Under the pieces are notes generated by a model. It was not told the origin of the DNA. It made no database searches and saw nothing but the letters and a program-made list of their open reading frames with translations. From a virus: a stretch of DNA of 64,000 bases. Positions 33,895 to 41,400 of this stretch are shown here, one piece after another. The stretch is taken from positions 1-64,000 of IMG/VR virus record IMGVR_UViG_3300042448_000646. One strand, given 5' to 3'. Numbering within the stretch: position 1 is the stretch's first letter; the number at the start of each line of letters is the position of its first letter. The position numbers and the translations under genes were made by a program.

Positions 33895-33905
33895 ATAATA
33901 ACAAA

Positions 33906-34457
33906 ATGGCACATAACGCATACAAACCTTGCTGCGAACCTAACAACTGCGGAGAAATTATCCCTTCAAAGTGTGTTAAGTATACTGGGACTCCTACTAC
34001 AAATGGTCCTATCGATACTGAGTTTACTTGTACTCCCTATCTAAATGATGTTATTAATTTATTCGATGACAACTTTAAAGATATTATTGAAAAAATTGGA
34101 ATTAGCAAAACTGCACTTGACGGTGCTAACTCTTCTTGCGGTCTTAACTTGGTTAATACTGGTGCTCTTACGACATATACTGTTAATGATACTCGCTATG
34201 TTCAAAGTGAAGTAGTAGTACAACTTTTAAATGTGGTTTGTGCCTTACAAAAACAAGTTAATTATCTTAAAAATGAAAATGCCGCTACTGATAGTGGCAA
34301 CGTTTTTTGGATGGATTTGCCTTTAGACCAGGATTTTAAAACTTGGTTGACTGTAAATGGGCAATGTATTTTAACTGAGCCTTGTGTACCTGCAGGTGGG
34401 ATAACAACCTTGCGTGGGTTACTTCAAGCTATGATAACTAAAATTTGTAATCCTTAA
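33906..34457 (+). CDS. Cys-rich structural protein related to the next gene's N-terminus
   Basis: 183 residues. It starts with a Cys-rich segment (YKPCCEPNNCGE, then KCVKYTG and GPIDTEF) which parallels the N-terminus of the following protein (CLDC, KCITYSG, GPINTF). The middle is helical (DDNFKDIIEKIG), with a VVQLLNVVCALQKQVNYLK coiled coil. Probably a virion attachment or short-fibre protein whose N-terminus docks to a common site. Function inferred from the paralogous start. Confidence 0.7.
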   Translation: MAHNAYKPCCEPNNCGEIIPSKCVKYTGTPTTNGPIDTEFTCTPYLNDVINLFDDNFKDIIEKIGISKTALDGANSSCGLNLVNTGALTTYTVNDTRYVQSEVVVQLLNVVCALQKQVNYLKNENAATDSGNVFWMDLPLDQDFKTWLTVNGQCILTEPCVPAGGITTLRGLLQAMITKICNP

Positions 34458-34472
34458 TTAATTTAAACTATA

Positions 34473-36398
34473 ATGACTAATTGTCTTGACTGTTACGGCA
34501 CAAACATAATTGAACCTTGTGCAGAAGTAGGTTGTCTTTCCACTAACTACGGAAAGTGTATAACCTATTCTGGCGCTGGTTTATATTGTTCAGTAGGCCC
34601 AATTAATACCTTTACCTTTTCAGGTACTGCTGTTGCTATTACACCTGCTGTTACAGTAGTTGTAGCAGCTACTGGAGGTACTGGATCGGGAGCTACCTTT
34701 AGTGTGACTAGAGGCCCTGCTTCAACTAGTTATACTGTTTCTATTGTAAATAAAGGAAGTGGTTATACAGTAGGAGATACTCTAACTATTGTAGGAGCTT
34801 CTTTAGGAGGAGCTACTACAGCTAACAACTTGACGATTTCAGTAGCTACTTTATCTGCTATCATTGATAGTACTTATACAGTAGATGCAGCTATTAAGAA
34901 TCTACATGATCGTCTCTGCAGCTTAACTCCTGTTGGTCTTTTATATACTGGATTTAACTATAGTTGTCTTAGAGTTGGGGGTAACTTAGCATCTACAGGT
35001 TCTGTTATCACAACAGCACAAGGATTTGCTGAAGCTGCTTCTGCTGCTTTGTGTTCTTTGAACACTCGTCTAATAGCAGTAGAAACTCCTACGTTTACTG
35101 TGCCTGCTTGTGTAACAGGATTGACTTCTGGAACTTCTACTTTAGGAGCAATTCTTACTGAGTATGGTTCTAAGCTTTGTGCCATTGTAAGTGGTTCAGG
35201 AGGTATTACAATTACAGGAGTTACAGTTCCTGGGTCTTGTACTATGACTGCACAACCTTCAGCAACTGCTGCTATTGGTACTTGGTTTGACTGGGTGGTA
35301 GATAACTTCTGTTCAATCACTACGGGATTGAATGCAGCCATTACCTCTACTAACACAAACGTAACTACAATTACTAACTTCTTAGGAAGTACAGTTAGAT
35401 TTAATAACAGTGCCAACTGTTTAACTGCTTTGGGCGGTACTGCAACTGATTCAGCTCATGCTACTATCGGTTACTTAACTACCAAAGTATGTGCAGTAGA
35501 TACAGTGGTTACTGCAATACCTAGTTATATTAAGAATGATAGTGTTGCACTTAACTGGGTAGGTTGTTTTGGATCGGCTCCGTATAGTTATGCTAACACA
35601 GGAACTACAATACAAACTCAATTACAACGTATTGTAGCAGTATTAAATGCAGAAAAAACTACATACTCTGGAGACTTTGTAGTAACTGCAGCAGGTTGTG
35701 GTTCTAAAATTGTTTCTCTAGCAGCAGGTGCAGCATTTTCATGTGCTTCTCTATCTGCTTGTTCTATTGATTCTTTGGGAGATGTAATAGTAACTAGCCC
35801 AGCTAACCCTCACGTACTTTACTATAATGGAACTAACTGGGTTAACAAGAACATCAACGCATTAGTTACACTTTCAAGTACTGACTTGAGTGTGGGTGTT
35901 ACTGCAACTACAACTGCAGGTAATGTAAACTTTGATTTGAGTGTTACGGGACTTACTGCTACAAGAACTAACCTTACTGCAATTGCGGTTACAGGAGCAA
36001 ACAACACATTTAATGGAGCTTTCCCTACTTCTCCTGGAAGTGGTTACGTACAAGCAACTAAACAAGGCAGTATTGTAACTTTAGCAGGTAGTATTGAACT
36101 AGTAGTAACAAGTGGACTTACTTTAGCTTATGGTACACCAGTGCCTATTGCAACTGTTCCCGCTGGTTTCAGACCTGTAGCAGGACCCATTAGTTTCTTT
36201 ACAAGAGTATTTAAAAAATCAGTTGCTCCATACACAGATCCTGATGGTGCTTTTGATGCAAGAATTACTATTGATACAGGTGGTACTGTGACTCTGATTC
36301 CTTATCCTGTTTACCCTGGATCAAGTTTAATACTTACTGTTGCTGGAAATAAAGTAGAAATATTAGTAGGAGCACACTCGTATAGTATCCTACCATAA
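34473..36398 (+). CDS. Head or tail fibre-type virion protein with inserted GTGSGATF domain
   Basis: 641 residues. The Cys-rich docking-type N-terminus resembles the preceding protein. Residues about 66-128 form a compact module (GGTGSGATFSVTRG, GSGYTVGDTLTIVG, LGGAT...LTISV), a unit seen repeatedly in structural proteins of aquatic phages. The middle alternates short helical segments with Cys, and the C-terminal 150 residues are a beta-rich knob (TPVPIATVPAGFRPVAG-like turn). The order shaft plus knob suggests a head or tail fibre. It ends its own unit at a 9-bp hairpin. Confidence 0.75.
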   Translation: MTNCLDCYGTNIIEPCAEVGCLSTNYGKCITYSGAGLYCSVGPINTFTFSGTAVAITPAVTVVVAATGGTGSGATFSVTRGPASTSYTVSIVNKGSGYTVGDTLTIVGASLGGATTANNLTISVATLSAIIDSTYTVDAAIKNLHDRLCSLTPVGLLYTGFNYSCLRVGGNLASTGSVITTAQGFAEAASAALCSLNTRLIAVETPTFTVPACVTGLTSGTSTLGAILTEYGSKLCAIVSGSGGITITGVTVPGSCTMTAQPSATAAIGTWFDWVVDNFCSITTGLNAAITSTNTNVTTITNFLGSTVRFNNSANCLTALGGTATDSAHATIGYLTTKVCAVDTVVTAIPSYIKNDSVALNWVGCFGSAPYSYANTGTTIQTQLQRIVAVLNAEKTTYSGDFVVTAAGCGSKIVSLAAGAAFSCASLSACSIDSLGDVIVTSPANPHVLYYNGTNWVNKNINALVTLSSTDLSVGVTATTTAGNVNFDLSVTGLTATRTNLTAIAVTGANNTFNGAFPTSPGSGYVQATKQGSIVTLAGSIELVVTSGLTLAYGTPVPIATVPAGFRPVAGPISFFTRVFKKSVAPYTDPDGAFDARITIDTGGTVTLIPYPVYPGSSLILTVAGNKVEILVGAHSYSILP

Positions 36399-36403
36399 GA
36401 TCT

Positions 36404-36434
36404 TGACAGTTTACTTGGGTTGGTTGTCTGTCAA
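36404..36434 (+). promoter_or_regulatory. Inverted repeat TTGACAG...CTGTCAA
   Basis: TTGACAG (36404-36410) and CTGTCAA (36428-36434) are perfect 7-base inverted copies around a 17-base loop. Read on the minus strand the loop side contains the leader motif ACAGACAACCAACC found before 20195. It could be an operator, an attenuator arm or a relic of a promoter-leader unit. Confidence 0.45.
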
Positions 36435-36444
36435 AACCCCGAAT

Positions 36445-36469
36445 AGAGCCTAGGCAACTAGGCTCTTTT
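36445..36469 (+). terminator. Rho-independent terminator
   Basis: AGAGCCTAG (36445-36453), GCAA tetraloop, CTAGGCTCT (36458-36466), then TTT. A perfect 9-bp stem, with a short T tract. Confidence 0.82.
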
Positions 36470-36486
36470 GGTTTAATTAAAAGTAA

Positions 36487-36517
36487 TTGACATTAGTAAT
36501 ACTTTAAATTATATTTG
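36487..36517 (+). promoter_or_regulatory. Bacteroidota-type promoter of the neck/muzzle operon
   Basis: TTGACA at 36487-36492, 17 bases, then TATATTTG at 36510-36517; ATG at 36542. Confidence 0.85.
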
Positions 36518-36541
36518 TATAAAAGTAACTCTACATAAACT

Positions 36542-37171
36542 ATGACAATATCAGATATAATATCCAGAATTAAAATTTCTAATAAATTTATTAGTGACGA
36601 TGATTTCATATCTGATAGGTTTATCTATAATACTCTTAAGAGTAAAGCTAGTGCAGTACTAAGAAGAGAAATTAATCTTCGTAAGTTATTAACTTCTGAT
36701 AACGTTTACAGTGTTTATGAGTGTGTTGAGTTAATTCCTGCACCTGGAGCTGAGTGTGATTTAGGATGTGACATAAGAAGAACTAAGAAAAAGTTACCTA
36801 AGATTGAAGAAGGTTTGTATTCTTACTTTATTCAAGGTGTCTTTAACACATCTAACTCTGAGGAATTGTATCCTACAACTATACGAGATTTTATTAATCA
36901 CACTCGTCTAAGAGTTAAAACCAATAGATCTTACTATACAATTAGAAACGGGTATCTCTATGTCCTTAACCCTGACGTAGAAGCTGTTAATATGTATGCT
37001 TACTTTACTGAACCTATAAACGTAAGTCCTTGTGCTAGTATCTACGAACAAGAGTTTAAGTTTCCAGAGTATCTAATGGATTCTTTACTAGAGTTAACTA
37101 ATCAAAGTTTTATAAATTACCATAAATTACCTATGGAACCATTTAGTGATAACAAAGATGACGCAAGCTAA
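36542..37171 (+). CDS. Putative neck ring protein
   Basis: 209 residues. N-terminal helices (TISDIISRIKISNKFISDDDF, a long basic helix to about 55), central beta segments with a CDLGC pair, C-terminal EYLMDSLLELTNQSF helix. The order matches ring or adaptor proteins under the portal of crass-like phages. It has its own promoter and opens the neck/muzzle operon. Assigned from layout and context. Confidence 0.65.
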   Translation: MTISDIISRIKISNKFISDDDFISDRFIYNTLKSKASAVLRREINLRKLLTSDNVYSVYECVELIPAPGAECDLGCDIRRTKKKLPKIEEGLYSYFIQGVFNTSNSEELYPTTIRDFINHTRLRVKTNRSYYTIRNGYLYVLNPDVEAVNMYAYFTEPINVSPCASIYEQEFKFPEYLMDSLLELTNQSFINYHKLPMEPFSDNKDDAS

Positions 37172-37598
37172 AGAAAAGTTGTCTTTGAAGTCAGATGTTA
37201 ATCCTTCTTCTTTAAAAGCTTATAAAAAGTTTTTAAAGGAAACTGGGCGTTCTGAGATTTCTTATGAAAAGTTTAGAACAATCATTGTAAAAGTAAATGA
37301 AAAGGTTTTAGAAAAAGTAATGACAGGCCGTTATAAAATACGGTTTCCTAAAATTGGCTTGTTGTCGCTCATTAAGGTAACTCCTACTAAACTCTTAAAG
37401 AAAATAGATTGGGGTCGGTATCATAAAGATGGAGTATACACAACGTTTAAAAACTACCATACGGATGGTATGATGTACCGAATCTTTTTTTATCTTTACG
37501 AAAGAAAATACCCATACTTTGGGTTCTATAATTTTAGACTAAGCAAACCTAATCAAGTAATGTTAGGACAAAAGATTAAAAATAATGAAATACGATAA
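37158..37598 (+). CDS. Conserved neck-region protein
   Basis: 146 residues. A GTG at 37146 is possible, but the ATG at 37158 has the better beginning (MTQAKEKLSLKSDV) and the same 14-base overlap style as its neighbours. The protein is strongly basic: helix YEKFRTIIVKVNEKVLEKVM, then FPKIGLLSLIKV, then aromatic-rich beta segments. It could be a tail-hub or DNA-contacting component; the spacing of the first helices and the G-x-x-x-(L/I) turn resembles IHF-like folds only loosely. Confidence 0.65.
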   Translation: MTQAKEKLSLKSDVNPSSLKAYKKFLKETGRSEISYEKFRTIIVKVNEKVLEKVMTGRYKIRFPKIGLLSLIKVTPTKLLKKIDWGRYHKDGVYTTFKNYHTDGMMYRIFFYLYERKYPYFGFYNFRLSKPNQVMLGQKIKNNEIR

Positions 37599-38415
37599 CA
37601 TTAATTATATAACTTCTGAGCCTTTAATTGCTGAGGTAAAACAAGAACTAAAGTCTTATTTTGAAGCAGGTGCAATAAGTGAAGTACTTATACCCTCTTT
37701 CATTGACCAAGCATTACGGAAATTAAAGGTCCTAGCACTTCGCCCAGAAGAAGCTATTATTCGTTTTGAAAACTACAAATCAGAATTGCCCAACGATTTC
37801 TATCTACTAGACTACGCATTGTCTTATGAAAGTAATGTATTCTGGGAAACAGGATTGCAGACATACTCTGGTTACTGGTATAAGAATATAGCAGCAAGTT
37901 GTGAGGGATGTTCAGATAACATTGAAACCTTTGAACAAATAAGTGTAGTAGGCCCAGGATATAAAATTTCCTTAAAAGTTCCTAAATGGATTAGAGTTTA
38001 TTTTGATTCATCTTCTTTGTGTGTAGAAGGGTGTGACAACCTAAGAGTAGCTAGCACAGACATTATCAAAATCAATCAGCATAAAAAAGTTAGTGCAAAC
38101 TTTATAGAAGGTTGCGTATACTTAAGATACTTTTCTAGACCTGTAGATGATTATGGCATTCCTATGATTCCTGAAGTTTTAGAAGTGGAAGAATACATCA
38201 AGTCATATTTAAAGTATAAATTTTTTGAACAAATGTGGCATTCTGTAATGGATGAGTCCACAAAACAAGTAACAGACAAACTAACGTATTACAAGAAAGA
38301 ACAACTTGAAAAACTTCAAGCTGCTTATAACTATCTGATGACTAAATCAAAACAACAGATAGCTGATTCTATTGTACGTACTCGTAATCGTTTTAGTAAA
38401 TTCCACATTAGATAA
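37585..38415 (+). CDS. Putative neck ring protein
   Basis: 276 residues. N-terminal helix pair (EPLIAEVKQELKSYFEAG, IPSFIDQALRKLKVLA), central beta region with Cys pairs (CEGCSDN, CVEGCDN), C-terminal long helix (KYKFFEQMWHSVMDESTKQVTDKL). Similar in layout to the proteins at 30540 and 36542, so probably another ring of the connector-tail stack. It overlaps both neighbours by a few bases. Confidence 0.68.
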   Translation: MKYDNINYITSEPLIAEVKQELKSYFEAGAISEVLIPSFIDQALRKLKVLALRPEEAIIRFENYKSELPNDFYLLDYALSYESNVFWETGLQTYSGYWYKNIAASCEGCSDNIETFEQISVVGPGYKISLKVPKWIRVYFDSSSLCVEGCDNLRVASTDIIKINQHKKVSANFIEGCVYLRYFSRPVDDYGIPMIPEVLEVEEYIKSYLKYKFFEQMWHSVMDESTKQVTDKLTYYKKEQLEKLQAAYNYLMTKSKQQIADSIVRTRNRFSKFHIR

Positions 38416-41400
38416 TGGAAATTAAAGGTAATCAAAATACCAAAGGTCTGAACCTTGATTCAGTAAATTGGCAGGTAGAAGGAAGCCAGCTTACTTGGGC
38501 ATTGAACGCAAACATCATGTCCCATGATGGTAATACGTTTACCTACACTAATGAAATGTCTAATCAAATTTGTGTTGATTTTAGTTCATTTAAAAACGGA
38601 TACAGAATTAATGGTCTACTTAACATAGTAGAACAGAACAAAGTAATTGTATTTTTAGTAGGGCCAGACGGCAAAGGAGAGATAGGAGTAATAACAAATA
38701 ATGGTTTAGACTGTGTTGAGTTAGATTCTGTTGAGACAGACTGTGGATGTGTAGGAGGTAAGGTAATTAAAGACTCAGTTGTAAAAGCAACTACTACAGT
38801 AACTTCAAATTCAACTACTTGTTTTTATGGAATTATTTACGAAACTATTGATGATGGCTCTGGAACTTATGTGAGTAATTATGGATTTAATTATGCAGAC
38901 TGTAACGGTAATAAAGTAAGTGGAAATACAAGTAGCTTAACATTTAAAACAATAGAACAATGGTATATTGAACTAGGTTATACTAATTTTACAAACACTA
39001 ATGCTACCTATTTAAGTCAAGTAGTATCTCTGATATGTTATGATTCTGTAGCTACTATAGATTACATTACTGAATTAGGAGCTATTTCAAGTAATGTATC
39101 TCCATTACAACATCCTAACCCTATACTATACGATACATTTCCTTGTGCTGCTACAGTTGTTGAGAAAACTTGTTGTGATTACGAACCTGTTTTAATTGAT
39201 GAGTGTTGCCAAGATTGTTGTCAGGATTGTTATACAGTAACTCTAGAAACATTTAATACCTCTGTTCCTCTTGGAGGATCTACAGGTCAAGTGGTAATTG
39301 AGTACACTGATTGTAATGGTATAGTTCGTGGTATCGAAACGCCTAACAATACATTTGAGGGATATGGTTCTTTTAACATGATTAAAGATTCATGGAGAGT
39401 TATTCAAAGAGGTAAACCTGGTGTTGAAGTAAGAGTAGCATATGAACAAGTGTTTTCTACTGGAAACTGTAAGCCTTGCTTGAATCCTGCTCCTGAAAAC
39501 TGTTGTTTAAACTTTGATATTGAGAATCCAATTTATGCTACTTACCGAGTAGACCAATGTGAAACTAGAGTTTACTTTGTAGATAAAAAGAATCCTCCTC
39601 GTTATCTTTCGTTAGAGTTTCCTTTAAACCGTGATGCTTGTGGAGAGGCACAAGATTGTGGCGGTAAGAAATTAGTAACTAAGAAGAGTTGTGGAGAGTT
39701 AAATATATTCCCAAATACTTGCCATCCTAAAGTAACTCCAATTAGAGTTTCTAATGGAGGTCAACTTAAAGCAGGTAACTATCAGTTTTCTATTGCTTAC
39801 ACAGATGAAGAAGGAGCAGAGCTTACTGATTACTTTGATTTTTGCCAACCTATTCCAATCTTTGAAAAGAAGTTAACTAATCTTACAGATTACCAAACCA
39901 ACTATGCTATTACAGTTCAAATAGATCATAAGGTTAATATCTTTGAATACTTTAGTTTAGTTGTAGCAGAGACAATACAAGGAGGAACTACTAATTATTA
40001 TTTGATTGGTACTTATAGAGTACAACAGCAATACTTAACTGATTCTATTATTTACACAGGAGAGTACAAATCAACATTTAGTTCTATAGCACCTTTAGTA
40101 AGAACTCCTTATTATAACACTGCAGGTATAGTAGAGAACCAAAACGACATTTTAATGTTGGCTGATTTGGAAAAAGAGTATCAGTATAACTTCCAACCTC
40201 TTGCTAATAAACTTAAGTTGCAGTGGGAAACTGTAAAAATGCCTCATGGGGATAAGTGGGACTACTCTAATCCCGAGGTAGTACACATGTTCCGTACATA
40301 CCAACGTGATGAGGTATATGCTTTCGGTATTAAGTTTAAACTAAAGACAGGTAAGTATACCGAAGTGTTCCATATTCCAGGAAGAGCTAAGAACGCAAGT
40401 CTAGGAGATACTACTTCTATTCCTATTACTAATACAGATTATTTTACTGAAGACGGAGATTGCTTAGATGTAGCAGCCCCTAAAGAAAAATGGCAAGTAT
40501 ATAATACAGCAGGGCAAGGTCAAGTTTTTACTGCTAATCCTCCTACTGAACTAGAAAAGCAATTCTCTTGTGCTATCTACAATGATAAGAGAGGGGAGTT
40601 TGCTTACTGGGAATCTACTGAAAAATATCCTTGTAACGAAGAGATATGGGATACAGACGCTTGGGGTAACTCATTAGCAAACCAACCTATTAGATTTCAT
40701 AAGTTTCCAGATTCTTTAGTTAATCATATTCATGATGGCATTTACGCAACAGGTAATGTATTTCCTGCTTTTGATAACAAGTCTCATATTTATCCTATTG
40801 GAGTTAGAGTAGATGCTGACGTATTTAATAATCTTATTAACACATTAGAAATTGCAAATCCTGCAAACGCTAATAAACCTTTTTATGCTAAAGATCTTAT
40901 CTGTGGATATGAAGTAGTATATGCAACTCGTGTAGGACATAAGTCTATAGTAGCAAAAGGTCTTCTTTATGACGTAGGAAAATATAGAACTGACGAGGGA
41001 AGTAAAGAATACTACTATCCTAACTATCCATTCAATGATATTAACTGGAGAGGAAGTAGTTCTGTATCTGACCCTTATTTACGAACTTCAGGAGATTGGT
41101 ATAAAAAACAAGATAGAAGAAATAAAAATGAAAATCTTGGTGACTTTAGCCATAATGGATTTACTGACAACAATATTATAAACTACAAGCACAGCAGATT
41201 CACATTCCACTCTCCAGATACTCACTTCTCCTATCCTAAGATTGGTAGTGAACTTAAGTTAGAGACTCTTGAGATTGGTAGTGTAATGGGACACTTTGTA
41301 GAGGTAGATGAGCACAGTAAAATAAAATTGTACACTGATAAGATACAAACTGTATCTAACCTTCTTTCTATCTTACTAAACATTAAAGACTACCGTATAA

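Noticed and set aside
34958-35416. Minus-strand open frame of 152 codons
   Set aside because: Antisense to the fibre-type gene, whose Thr/Ala/Val-rich repeats produce open antisense frames.
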